From Gordius sp. MW1 (Eukaryota > Nematomorpha > Gordioida > Gordea > Gordiidae): a stretch of DNA of 64,000 nucleotides. Each line of letters starts with the position of its first letter. The stretch's first letter is position 1. The stretch is taken from contig OZ038531.1 of the NCBI GenBank assembly GCA_964036665.1, positions 15,500,168-15,564,167 on the forward strand, read 5' to 3'. The notes under the pieces are model-generated. The model was given only the letters and a program-made list of their open reading frames with translations, was not told the DNA's origin and made no database searches. This document shows, one piece after another, positions 49,278-60,515 of this stretch. A program made the translations under genes and the position numbers.

Positions 49278-50780
49278 ATTAACATTTTTCCCATATACCT
49301 ACTCTCTCCCTCTCGCGTCCTGTTTTACACTATACATCATACTACCCCTCCTCCCTCCCCCTTACTTTTTTGACTTTGCGTCGTCTTCCTTTCCTTTCAC
49401 CCGTTTTTATTGCATAGGCGATAGATGACGCGCAAGGCCCGAAGCCATGTCGATAAAGGTAAAATGGCAATCACCTACCTACATTACGTACCCCCACCCC
49501 CTTCCACCCCCTAACCTAACTTAAGCCGCGGGACATCAATTTGCTCCCATTTTCATGCGCAAATTTTAATGCGCGGGTTACTTTCACCCCCCCCCCCCCT
49601 ACCACGTGCCTTTAAAGAATTAGCCTGTTGTTTTAATGGTGAGTCAATGTGGACTGGCAAGGTTTCGAATTTGGAAGGAGTGATTAATGAATTTCGGTAA
49701 ACTTAGGGATTTGGGAAGAGGGGTTGTCTTACTCTTTCGCATCTTGACCTTTATTAGAGACTAACCTCGCTTCTTTTATTTCGACAAATTTGTTCTAACA
49801 ACTTCGATGTTTTCAATGAAGCGACATTCCTTTAAATTTAGTATTCCACGTTTTAGCATTATCGAAAAAACTAAATTCTTAAAGTTTTGAAAGATATAAT
49901 GGAGAAGGAATAAATGGGATATTGGGGTTTGGCTCCATGTAAAGCATGAAAATAACGGTGACCAGTAAAACCGTAATATAGTATGATGACCAGGTCTTAC
50001 AGCTTAGGTTAGGGGGGACCATGCACACATATTGCTCGCTAACTCGCCCTCCTTCTAACAGCGCCTCGGGGGGGGGGGTAAATATAGAAGACCCTAAAGT
50101 GTTATGCTTATGTCCCTTGTCCATACATCACCCACTACTACTAATATTATTATTTTGCATTACTTGTCGTCATAATAACCCATAGCACAAATAACATCTC
50201 TACGACATACATTAAAGATAGATGGATACATTCTGTTCTGTGTGTTGTGTTTACGGGCTAATTCGAGATAAATCATTATTTTATTATCTAAATATCTTGC
50301 AAACGCTCTCATACCTCCCAAGCCCCTCTCCTTCTCACCCCCCCCCCCCATTCCTCATACAGCCTTTTCCCATTTAATTTGAGCGTACCGCTATGCGCCA
50401 ATATTTTGGCATATATCGATTTTTGCCAAGGCCCAAAAAATTGCTTGTTTGCACTTTTAAAATTCATCTAACTCCACCCCCGTTCTGCTCCATACGTTCA
50501 TGGTACCGACACTGTTACATTGAAATCCCTCATCACATCAGTCATAACATAACCGTGGCGATTCGCCTAAATATATTTTGGGTCGGGCTATGAATCCGAC
50601 CCTGGACTACAATAGACTAAGCCAGCTACGTATTTTACGATATTTGTTCTGCTTAAATATTGCTAATTGCTATCTTTATATTTTGAGCGCGTATAAAATT
50701 TTTTGTCCTTAGTTCGATTGGAATGGTATTGGAAAGTTGTGTAAACTTTGTGCAGGACTTTACATTTTACACTATACATA
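49278..50780. other. No gene; C-rich tracts
   Basis: Pyrimidine-rich patches and homopolymer C tracts at about 49587-49599 and 50338-50349. The short open frames are all low-complexity. Confidence 0.4.
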
Positions 50781-50788
50781 CTTTTTAT

Positions 50789-51216
50789 CAGGGGTTTGAA
50801 CCCGCCCAAAATAAAATTGGGTTCATGTTCGGGTTTGTCATAAATTTTGAAATCGGGTGGTGTTCGGGTTTAAGGAATTGGGTTCGGGTACAGGTTCGGG
50901 TTCAAGAAATTATATTATATCAATTATATATAATACTTACAAATAATTCTTGAGATAATAATTAGTATCGATTAATGAATGAAAAATGCCGGAAACATAA
51001 AAATATTGAATTTACAATCGTATGGTTTTCGTTACATTGTCATGATAGAGAAAACTGATATATTCAATTCAGAATATATTTTTGAATTAAAAACCCGAAC
51101 CCTTATTTGTATTCATCGGGTTCGGGTTTTAAGGGTATTTTTAAAAATGGGTGATTTGGATTCGGGTTCTGTAAAACATCGGGTTTTACCCGGTTCGGGT
51201 TCGGGACAAACCCCTG
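50789..51216. mobile_element. hAT MITE made of CGGGTTCGGG repeats
   Basis: Inverted ends CAGGGGTTTGAACCCG and CGGGACAAACCCCTG with a perfect 8-bp duplication CTTTTTAT (50781-50788; 51217-51224). The arms consist of repeated CGGGTTCGGG-like motifs around an AT-rich centre. 428 bp, non-coding. In design it matches the CCCGAGCCCGA elements at 11156 and 62448, though the sequence differs. Confidence 0.8.
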
Positions 51217-51596
51217 CTTTTTATGCCACGTTATAAATCAAGTGCCGTGGATACAGACATCCAAACATAGTTGTTTTTATTAAGGTTACTATGCGTTCAA
51301 ACGCATTTAACATTTTTGTCGCTTTCATTTCATCTGCATGCCACCAATTAATATAGATTGTACTGTGGACTTTTTTATGTTAATTGTTTTTGGCGTCCTG
51401 AATTTAAGTATATATAGGTTATAAAACGACGCTAAGCTTTGCCGGCCTTAAAATTATTTGATACCAGCTCTGGAAAATTACTCTAGCATAAGGTTTCGAA
51501 AAAGCCGAATATTAATTTTCAAATGTTAGCATTTGCAACTCTCCCCACATAGAACAAAATTATTTAAAAGTTACCCGTTATTTAGTTAAATTAAAA

Positions 51597-51756
51597 GGCG
51601 TAGCTAGCTTTAGAAATGGGGCAATAATGATTTAGGGAGGGGCAAAATGATCATTTTTGAAATTTTAGCAATAATTTTATAAAATTTCAACAAATTTTCG
51701 GATTTAGAGGGCGGCAGCCGCCCCTCCCTGCCCCCACCCCCTTGGCTACGCCGATG
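51597..51756. mobile_element. hAT MITE, 'ggcgtagcc' family, inverted
   Basis: It carries 'gattagggagggg'-like and 'ttggctacgcc' segments in the opposite orientation to the copy at 49117, including 'tttagggaggggcaaaatga'. Terminal bases are eroded. Confidence 0.6.
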
Positions 51757-53570
51757 GTTATATTAACTTAGCCGAAAATGTATACATGGCATTAAATCAT
51801 TGAAAACGTGTTGGCCCAAACTCCACCCCCTCCTTCTATCTTAATTATATCGATGTGATGCCAATTTAGAGTTGCTAAGAATATACACAACACTCCTTCC
51901 AACGGCGCAAACTCTATGAGAAAGAGGGTAGTTTCTAGTTTGCTATATAGTAAGATGGCACGGCAAATGCAACATTTATGAAATGGATAGAATGGAATTA
52001 TCCTAATAATCTTCTCAATTTCCCTTGCCCATCCCAGCTGCACGTTCCTCAATATCCCCTTTGCCCCCCCCTAACCTTACCCCCCTTTTAAAGAGGGTCG
52101 ATGGCCCTACGCCAGCCTGCCTGCCCTTACCCGCCCCCCCCCCCCCAATACAAATATATTCTTGCGCATCACATCTTTCTAACTTTTCCGATGGGTGAGT
52201 TAGGGAAGAGAGCCGAGGGCAGTTTTGTTTTTTGCCCTACCCTTTCTCCTTTCTTCTTCCCCGTTTTGTATATATACTCCTCTGCCTGATTCTGTCTGTA
52301 TATAATACTATAGTAGTAGATCGGATGTGTAGTATAATGCATTTTTCACATGGTCGGCTTGATGAAGAATTATCTTTAAATTTCACCCCCTCCCTTCACC
52401 TCCCCCCCCCCTTTATTTCACTTTTATAAGCTTGCGAGTGGGGATAACGAAAAGTTTTAACTTTAATCAAGCAATTAGTATGCGTGTGAAAACTTAAAGA
52501 TAGATGTTTTTGTCGATTTAATATTATTAATCACATTTTTACTTTCCAGATTTTTCACTCGGTTACTATACTAGTAGGGGAGATAGGAAGAACTGCTTTT
52601 AGGAACTTTACGAAGCTTCTTATTATGTATAAATTATTTCCCTCTTGTTCACTATGCAAGAGCTCTTGGCCTTCCCTTCCCCTCTCTCTCTCTTCCTTTC
52701 CCCACTTGCACCTGACCTTGGATGAGAGTTGCCTTTCGTGCGTGTGGTGACCTTTGCCCCCCCCCACTCCCCTTCTCATTATGGAATGAATGAATGAACT
52801 TTCGTGCTAAGCTCAACGACGGACTAGCAGGGGAGGGGAGGGGGCACACATTATATTTATACAAAGGTAAAGATTGTTAAAACAGCGTGGAACTACTAGG
52901 AGGAGGAGAACTGAACAAACTAGGAAGTGGTGTGTTGTGCTTAATTTCCCTCCCATCCCATGCCAGCGCATACATGTTTCGGTTGACCCTAATCGTTTTT
53001 TGCTTTTTCCCTCTTTCTCCTCTTCTCCCACCCTCTTGGTGGGGTGGGGTGGGGATGTCTCGTTATATCACGCATATCATCTTTAATTTTATCTATAAGA
53101 GCTATAACTACCCCCCCCCCCCCCCTTCTGTCCTCTCTAAGAGTTCTGCATAGTCAAGATCGTTCAAAGTGTCTTTTAAAAACTAGACCTAAATCGAAAA
53201 TTGGTATCAGGTATGAAATCTGTACGAGACAAATGTTTGGAAAGGCGCATATTTATCCATCCCGCTTTCGGATGTTAAATTTTTATGACTGGCTTGTGTT
53301 ATCCCATTTGTTTCATCACAAACTTTATATTCTTTAGAATGTTTGAAGGTGTAATCGCGAGGTGACTGAGTTGCAATTTTACGATGTTCTTAGGCGTGGT
53401 GGATATGTTAAATCGGAAATACGTTATTTACGAAGTTTTTTTTTGCTGGAAATTGATTATTTTTAGATCTTGTATATCTGACGAATAAATAATCGTTCTT
53501 TACATGCTTTGCTTGGGTTCATCGTATGATTTTTATAAAGTTTAAAATTAATGAATGATCATGTAAAATG
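51757..53570. other. No gene; C-rich and CT-rich sequence
   Basis: Poly-C tracts at about 52134-52146, 52404-52411 and 53111-53125, with CT-rich stretches between. The open frames here are products of low-complexity DNA. It could hold non-coding exons or regulatory DNA of the RXR gene, which I cannot show. Confidence 0.4.
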
Positions 53571-53578
53571 GGATGTTA

Positions 53579-53732
53579 CATGGGCGTAGTCAAGGGGGAG
53601 GAGCGGCGCCCCGTATTAAATCAAAAAATTTGTTGAATTTATTAGAATTTTGGCTAAAATTTCAAAAAATGATCATTTTGCCCCTCCCTAAATCATTGCC
53701 ACCATTTAATCCCAATTCTGGATACGCCAATG
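53579..53732. mobile_element. hAT MITE with perfect 8-bp TSD
   Basis: CATGGGCGTAGTCAAG to GGATACGCCAATG, flanked by GGATGTTA on both sides (53571-53578; 53733-53740). It belongs to the same 150-bp family as 49117 and 57732 and lies about 0.8 kb upstream of the RXR start codon. Confidence 0.8.
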
Positions 53733-54053
53733 GGATGTTAAATCTTTAGGATCAGCTTTGCCACGTCTCACGATTAAATATCTTTGTTGATTTTTTTGGT
53801 CTTGCGTTTTGTGCAACCTCGGTTGCTTTTACCGTTGAATGATAGGCAGACATATTTCTTATCTAGTGGTTGTAATTTTTTGATATTTTGAAATATGTCT
53901 CGCGTCATAGTAACCCCTAAATCAACGAAGGATTAATATTCTCAGCTACTTGCTGATTATCTTTTTTATTGAAGGCTTCATCGTTTGTCACATTTGCAGT
54001 GTTTACCTTTACTTTAGCTTGAAATATGTGTGTAGTAGAGGGATAATAAATGG

Positions 54054-54255
54054 TAGTGTTGTAAAAACGGCTGGGTTTCGTTTGGTCGACATTTGGTTTA
54101 GCTAAGACTAACGATCAGCTCTAGTCCGTTTTTCAAGTTTCGACTAAGCCTAGAGGTCGATTAAAAAAAACGGACCAAAAAGCCTTTATTCTATTTATGT
54201 TAAGACTACTAAAACCATGGTCGACCAAACAAAACCCAGCCGTTTTAAAACACTA
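54054..54255. mobile_element. hAT-like MITE just upstream of RXR
   Basis: Inverted ends TAGTGTTGTAAAAACGGCTG and CAGCCGTTTTAAAACACTA (about 35 bp of arm, including GTTTGGTCGAC and its inverse). The flanks ATAAATGG and ATAAGAGG agree at 6 of 8 positions. 202 bp, non-coding. It ends 271 bp before the first RXR codon, so it lies in the promoter, a 5' UTR or an upstream intron. Confidence 0.75.
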
Positions 54256-54526
54256 ATAAGAGGGCGGAGGCAAGATGTAATTCTGTTAATTTGGGCGCTT
54301 CTAGCAAGGATATGTTGTTTAGCCGATTATTAAAACGCATTGCTCTCCCATTATTTACCTCTCCTCTCAGCGTGTATTTTCAATTATTTCTCTTAATTTT
54401 AATTATAATCTTTAAATTTTAATTGAAATAGGCTTATAGATTCTGAAGGATAGTAAGATACAACATGTCCCCGGGAATTTCCTTTACCTCCCGACACCTG
54501 GACCCGGGCCAGGGGTTTCACATTAC

Positions 54527-55569
54527 ATGAATAACTCCTCTCATCGCTTACCACTAACGGCGGCCATCTTGAATTCTTCCGCCGCCATGTTGAATTACTC
54601 CGCGGTTGCCCCCGCCCCCCAACTTCCGGTTTCCATGGGTGGCGGAGGTCGTGGTCGCCATCTTGCTCTCTACAACGACGACGAAGACGACGAGGGCGAG
54701 TACGATGAAGAAGGTGTTAACCGTCTCTTAACCCCCACTCTAGGAGCCCCCTCGTTAAAATACTCCGCGCCACCATCTTACCTCCTCAAATATCACGATA
54801 CCCGAGGCCCTCCTCCCCCACTACTCAACATCGCCCCGCCCCAAACCGCTCCACCACCCCCTTACGAAGCTTACGCTCCCCATGATATGATGGAGGGCTC
54901 GCCTTTTTATCACCCTCACCATCACCACCCCCACATAACCGAAAATGGGCGGTCGTTTAGGATTAGACCCCAGACGACAACGCCCACCAACGGTTGGGAT
55001 GAGTCTTGTGGGAGTGAGGGAATTCTCATTTCTCGCCCCGCCCATCGCGACGTTAAACCCGACGTCGTCGCAACTTTGCTCAACGCCCGTCACGCCGCTC
55101 AACTTAATAATCGCCACCCTCCCGTCTCCTACTCTTTGAACGGGGGGCGGGAGCGGGGCTGGTATGAACACCACCACCCCTCAGAATCCAACCCATCGCC
55201 ACCCTCAACATCTGACGCTCCAGCGGCTGCGCCCTCATCTTCGCTGTGGTTCGACCCAGGGGGCATCCCTAAAATAGAGCCCGACGACACTCCCTATCGT
55301 GACTCGCCTTCTAGTTCCGATTCCACCACCCCTGGGAGCGGCGCCCGCAAACGTTTTAAACTGCACCCCCACGATGACGAGGGCGGTGACGGGGTAACGC
55401 CCTCTTCTTCATCCCTTAACCTCGCTCCAGGCCGACCACCCCCCAATTCTGGGGGTGGGGTATCCTCACCTCCTACGCTCTACCCTCCGTACCATCCGCT
55501 TAGCAATTCGAAACATTTGTGCGCCATATGCGGCGACAAAGCGTCCGGCAAACACTACGGAGTATACAG
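54527..55569 (+). CDS. RXR: RXR coding exon 1: A/B region and first zinc finger
   Basis: GC-rich exon in an AT-rich setting. It encodes an acidic patch ([13 protein letters not shown]), proline-rich runs, the histidine cluster HPHHHHPH and a basic RKRFKLHP-like segment ([10 protein letters not shown]). It then gives [18 protein letters not shown], where the donor (AG|GTTTCC) splits the serine codon at the conserved RXR position. An antisense open frame at 54821-55177 is a composition shadow. Confidence 0.92.
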
Positions 55570-58500
55570 GTTTCCAATTATTATATTATCAAGACTCATT
55601 TTTTTGTGAATAAAGGAGGATTTTTATTTACAAGAACTTTTTATTGAGAATAATTGCTTAAATCAAGATTTTGTATAGACATAAAATTGTACATACTCAC
55701 CGTATTTCAAGTTATTATTATCATCAGAGCGAGCAGGAGTTACAAAGATGCTAGAGTTTTATTTTGTGCATAAAAATTTGGACATATTGACCCTATTTCA
55801 AGTTATTATTACCATCAGAGCGAGGAGGAGTTATAGAAATGCAAGTAAATCAAATGGGCAAAAAATTTGATCATATTGACCACCCTATTTCTAGTTATTA
55901 TATACCATAAGAGCAAGCAAAATTACAATTTACAATAAAACTTAAATCCAATGAACTATGGGAGCATTTAATTTTGGCGTTGGGTGGCAAACTGAATCTA
56001 CTACACGTTCTTTTGTGTGTCACAATTTTCGCCCATCATATTTTTATATTATACGTCCCGTTTAGATCTTTATTTACTACGCTTGATATACATGTCATCC
56101 TACCCGCCGTATTAAATGCGCATACCCAAGTTTTTTGCCCTCCCAATTTTATTTTCCTACCCCTCGGGCCATTTAGGGGTAACGTCCTTTGCATTTCACT
56201 CAGCGCCCCCCTCCCCCCCATTTTTACCTGGCATCGTTTGAGAAATAGGCTTTCTATGATTTAAGCAAAATGTTTTATTATGATATGTGTAAACAGCAGG
56301 CTTTGCCCTAATTTATTATTAAAAACGATGATGGGTGAATTTCAACTTTTCATCCTCTCCCCTCGTCCCCCAAAGTTTTGTCCGACTTGATGACTGAGAA
56401 AAGTTGAACGTACCCAAATGCCCCTCCTCTTTCTCTTTTTGATATCTAAGCTTACAAAGAATTTTATATATATATGGGCCCTTTTTTCAACTTCAGTCTA
56501 TCTCCTAAATGTGTCACCAAAATTGTCGCATTGTCGCGAAAACGGCCCTTTTCCCTCCCCCCCCCCCCCATATTTTTTGTTAGGTCTTTACCCCCTCCAT
56601 GGCTCAATTTGAGATCGTTTTCGTTTTTTTTGAATGTGCTTATTTTTGTTTACCAAAATGCAAGTGTCAAAATTTTGTATCCCGAACCATGCCCGACTTT
56701 TTCTATTTATTTTTTGGATTAGCCCGATTAGCTGATATCAGTGTTGAGTATGCTTAAGCCAGACTTGGGTCACGTGTGAAGTTTGGGTGTATTTTAAGCG
56801 TGCACACCCTATCAAATGTCGGCTTTTATATTTATTTTACCCTCAAAACTAAGATTAATATTATTTGCTACATTATTTACCACAATTTTAAACTTTGTTT
56901 AAATAATAATTGGAGGGGGCGGTGTTGAAAGCTGAGCAAAAATAGGTTTTAGGTTTTTTGGTGAGCCAGTCAAAAAACCAATTTATACAACCAGTTTTTA
57001 ATTAACGTTAAATCACCTTGCGTTTAATTGTATCTGTTAACTGTATCATTAATTAAAATTACATGCTTACCACTTTTATAATTTATTAAATGTCCCGAGT
57101 TACATCTTTTCAAGTCACGTGCTGGACATTTATTTTAATCATTCGAATCTTGTCAACAATAGATTAAACTCCTAATTATCTACAAAATACAATCTGATTA
57201 TTTATACTACGGGATTTCTCGATGGACAAATAAGAAATTTCATATGCATTTTTTATTGCACTTGTTAAAATTTATAAAGTCTTTAAAATTGTACAAGAGT
57301 TTTGTATATATAGGTATGTATTTTTGTTGGTCGATATAGCTGCGAGGGCTGCAAAGGCTTCTTTAAACGGACCGTCCGCAAAGAACTAAGCTACGCTTGC
57401 AGGGAGAATCAATCCTGTATTATCGACAAGCGCCAACGGAACCGATGCCAGTTTTGTCGCTACCAAAAATGCCTGGTTATGGGGATGAAACGTGAAGGTA
57501 TGAATAACACTCAAAATCTTGTTAATACACAGATATAAGTTTTACTTTTGGGAACAACCTCAATCTTTACTTGATATGGCTTGTGTTGTTTTTTGTTTTG
57601 CCATAGTAATGATTGAATTGCATCGAAAGGAAGACATTGAAATTGAGGACATTAATCTATAAGGTAAATATAGCCGACATTTTTTGGAAAAGTTAGAATT
57701 GTTGCCTTTAACTTTTCTATCTGCAATAAAACATGGGCGTAGCCAAGGGGGGGGGACAAGGAGTGGCGGCTGCCCCCTCTAAAGCCAAAAATTTATTAAA
57801 ATTATGGCGAAAATTTCCAAAAAGGATCATTTTGCCCTTCCCTACATTATTGCCCCCCCCCTCCTCTAATCCCAATGCTGGGTACGCCCATGAAAATGGG
57901 TGATATTGGCACGAGGCGGCACTTTACTCTGCAACCCTTAAAACGGACTTAATTAGGTTTTATCCATATTTGTTATTATATATTAGTATAATAATGTAAA
58001 TCATCATTTTCCATGGTATAGCAGTTCAAGAGGAGCGTAAAAAGAATGAAGAGAGCGAACCCAGTAGCTCGGCCCAAAACGAAATGCCGGTCGAGCAAAT
58101 ACTCGAAGCCGAACTCAGGGTTGAGACTTGTGCCGATTCCTTCGTTGACTCACAGGTAGGTATACATACATACATAAGTACACTTTTTTGTGACTTAAAT
58201 ATCTCGAGAAACTTTTAAAGTAACACCCTAAATTTATATATTTGCCTTGATTTGTACACAATGACCATCGTCCACAGGGTATCTTGATATCCAATTTAAG
58301 CAACATCTTTGTTTTTACTAATGTAAATAATGAAAGTAATATTGTTTAATTTGTGGAAATAGCCCTTAAATTGGTGGTTAAGGTTAGAAAAATGTGGTAA
58401 TACTGTGAACTGTGGTCAGAAGGGTTATAATAACGTTCATGCATAAGAATTAAAGCCTTATTTTTACTTTTTGAATTAATGTTATTTACTTAATTATATC

Positions 58501-60515
58501 GTTAATTTTTCAGCATTTGTATTTATGAGGTTAATTTAAAATTTCGAAGATCCCTTTATAACGATTGAAATGTGCATTTTTGGGTGATAATAGAAGGACG
58601 CGGTCACCAACATTTGCCAAGCTGCGGACAAGCAACTTTTTAGTCTCGTTGAATGGGCTAAGTGCGTTCCCCACTTCACGGAACTTGCCATAGAGGACCA
58701 AGTCAAGTTGTTGAGAGTCGGTGAGGATAGTTTTATACATGCGTTTTGTTGTGCTTTTTGGCAAAATATCCTTACATAAATTTGCGCTATAATTGATGGA
58801 ACACATTGTACTTTGTAATATATCAAAAAATGTATTCAAAACCTAGCCTAATACGTATTCAGTTTCTACAATTCGCTAATTAAGTTGGAAAGATTAGACT
58901 GCTTCTTTCGAGTTTTTAAGCAAAGCTTTGACACATATATTGAGATAACTAGTCATAGGATTTGATGCCAACGAATTATTTAATTTATGATGGTATAATT
59001 CAAGTAATGCTCTCTCGGTTTAGAATTCGTTATTTAAAAGGATTGCAATTTCAAAATGGGAGATTTTGGTGTACGAAAAATGTTGATAAATTTATTAATT
59101 TCCTGGACTAGGTTGGAACGAATTGTTGATAGCATCATTCTCGCACCGATCAATCGGAATAAAGGACGGTATTCTGCTATCTTCGGGTCTACACATACAC
59201 CGAAGCGCCGCTCACCAAGCAGGAGTTGGAGCCATTTTCGATCGTGTTCTCACTGAACTTGTTGCCAAGATGCGCGAAATGAAGATTAACCGTACCGAAT
59301 TGGGTTGTCTGCGAGCTATCATTTTGTTTAATCCTGGTTAGTTCCCCCAATTTAATCCCTCCTTATTTCATGGCTCTCCTATCATTTTTGTTTTAGTGTC
59401 TGAGAAGGGCTAATAAAAGTGCTTGTCAATAAATTAAATTCTTTGATATTGCCTCAAACATTAACCTGGACCTTATAAGAATTAAAAATGGCAAAATCCA
59501 GGCCCCTTAAAAATTTTAGTTGTATGTCAACCTCACCTGGGCACCAGCGAGCTGTACACTTAAAAATCTCAGAGACTAACTAGATACTTTTTTTTGTTAT
59601 TTTAGGGGGAGTTTGAAAATCCGGCCCTCATCCATATTTTAGCTTTATGTGTTTTGTATATTTTAGAGTTTTAATAATAGAAGCTCAACGAAATTTGCAA
59701 TATTTTGCATTAGTTTTATAATATAATGATATATTGAGTGCAGTTAGTTAACAAAAAAATTTATTTAGATCGAATAATAATGGTCAAATATTACCTAAAT
59801 ATTTTTTACGATTTCGCAAAGCTTGACTTAACAACAAGTTAGCTGGTGGTGGCGGCAACCAAATATATAATATTAAAAAAAAACAATGTTAAATAAAGGG
59901 ATCAGCTTTCTGGAAACAGAAAGCTAGTGATTGAGTTGGACCTTAAATATTATTCTGTTTAAGGGCCAGAAATCAATGTTGAAAGCGAGCATTTTTTAAC
60001 TAGTTCTACGAAACTTTAAGATATCGCTTTGTTTCTAATTTATAGATATGGATCCTCGGGTATTAAGCCATCTATGTGTTTATATCTAAATAGAATTTAT
60101 AAAAACTAGAGTAATTAATATAAATTTTTTTGTGGCCAACATTCACAATAATAAGAATTTTGTCAAAAATCTTTACTCTAGTTTATTTAACATTCTTCAT
60201 TTTTAATGTTTATTCACATCACCTATTTCCATTTCAGACGCCAAGTCCTTAAAAAATGTGACGCTGGTGGAGCAGTTGCGTGAAAAGGTGTACGCGTCCC
60301 TCGAAGAATACTGCAAACAAACGTACCCCGACGAGCCCGGTCGTTTCGCCAAGCTACTCCTCCGATTACCCAGCTTGAGGAGTATCGGACTGAAGTGTTT
60401 GGAACATCTATTCTTTTTCAAACTCATCGGGGACACCCCGATAGACACTTTCCTAACTCGACTCCTCGAATCGCCATCCATATTCCCCAACACACCCTCA
60501 CCCTCAAATACATGA
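54527..60515 (+). CDS. RXR: Retinoid X receptor / ultraspiracle, 6 coding exons
   Basis: Nuclear receptor NR2B, the nuclear partner of the ecdysone receptor and others on DNA. Exons 54527-55569, 57340-57497, 58022-58155, 58594-58720, 59112-59336 and 60238-60515 join in frame to 654 residues. All introns are GT-AG. Domains: A/B region (1 to about 330, rich in Pro, His, Ser), two-zinc-finger DBD (from Cys332; P-box CEGCKG), short hinge, ligand-binding domain (about 450-640). Arg500 and Cys616 correspond to the retinoid-contact Arg316 and Cys432 of human RXR alpha. Oddities: RXRs are usually 400-470 residues, so the A/B region is long. The AF-2 core reads FLTRLL instead of FLMEML. Met21 (GCCGCCATGT) has a better start context than Met1, and upstream exons are possible. 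The exon 4 start could be 58594 or 58597. Confidence 0.93.
54556..54780 (+). promoter_or_regulatory. Cluster of YY1/Pho-like GCCATCTTG motifs
   Basis: Four GCCATCTTG-like sites: GGCGGCCATCTTG (54559-54571), CCGCCGCCATGTTG (54579-54592), TCGCCATCTTG (54655-54665) and CACCATCTTA (54771-54780). The first three match the YY1/Pleiohomeotic core on the inverse strand. They overlap coding sequence, and two of them bracket the second in-frame ATG. A regulatory role is inference. Confidence 0.4.
55570..57339 (+). other. RXR intron 1 with a 95-bp tandem repeat
   Basis: Donor GTTTCC, acceptor CGATATAG. At about 55685-55925 there are three degenerate units of roughly 90-100 bp containing 'tttcaagttattatt' and 'atcagagcgag'. 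A poly-C tract is at 56557-56569. No coding within. Confidence 0.75.
57340..57497 (+). CDS. RXR: RXR coding exon 2: second zinc finger
   Basis: It encodes [15 protein letters not shown], then [14 protein letters not shown], with all DBD cysteines in place and the RXR-specific T-box start. Only conservative changes from human RXR alpha are seen. The donor (G|GTATGA) splits the alanine codon of the A-V-Q-E-E-R motif. Confidence 0.95.
57732..57892. mobile_element. hAT MITE in RXR intron 2
   Basis: CATGGGCGTAGCCAAG to GGGTACGCCCATG, about 160 bp, of the same family as 49117 and 53579. The flanks do not form a clear 8-bp duplication. It includes C8-9 tracts. Confidence 0.7.
58022..58155 (+). CDS. 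RXR: RXR coding exon 3: T-box, hinge, LBD start
   Basis: It encodes [19 protein letters not shown] and then [14 protein letters not shown], the helix-1 motif of RXR ligand-binding domains. The acceptor is GGTATAG, the donor CAG|GTAGGT, phase 0. Confidence 0.93.
58594..58720 (+). CDS. RXR: RXR coding exon 4: LBD helices 3-4
   Basis: It encodes [20 protein letters not shown] and DQVKLLRV, the RXR signature with the helix 3-4 coactivator groove. The acceptor is weak (ATAATAG, or AG three bases later), so the first codon (Lys) is uncertain. Confidence 0.9.
59112..59336 (+). CDS. RXR: RXR coding exon 5: LBD helices 5-8
   Basis: It encodes [34 protein letters not shown] and [15 protein letters not shown]. 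It keeps the ligand-contact arginine of FSHRS and the helix-7 region. The splice sites fit the conserved RXR intron positions. Confidence 0.95.
60238..60515 (+). CDS. RXR: RXR coding exon 6: LBD helices 9-12 and stop
   Basis: It encodes the dimer-interface helices ([30 protein letters not shown]), then the AF-2 core FLTRLL and a 14-residue tail [14 protein letters not shown]-like, ending in TGA at 60513-60515. The dimer interface is conserved. The AF-2 change is discussed in the findings. Confidence 0.95.

Noticed and set aside
52555-53337. Many overlapping open frames upstream of RXR
   Set aside because: They come from CT-rich and poly-C low-complexity DNA and encode Pro/Ser/Leu or Gly/Arg runs.
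54821-55177. 118-codon open frame antisense to RXR exon 1
   Set aside because: It is a shadow of the GC-rich sense codons; it has no domain, and the sense frame is certain.
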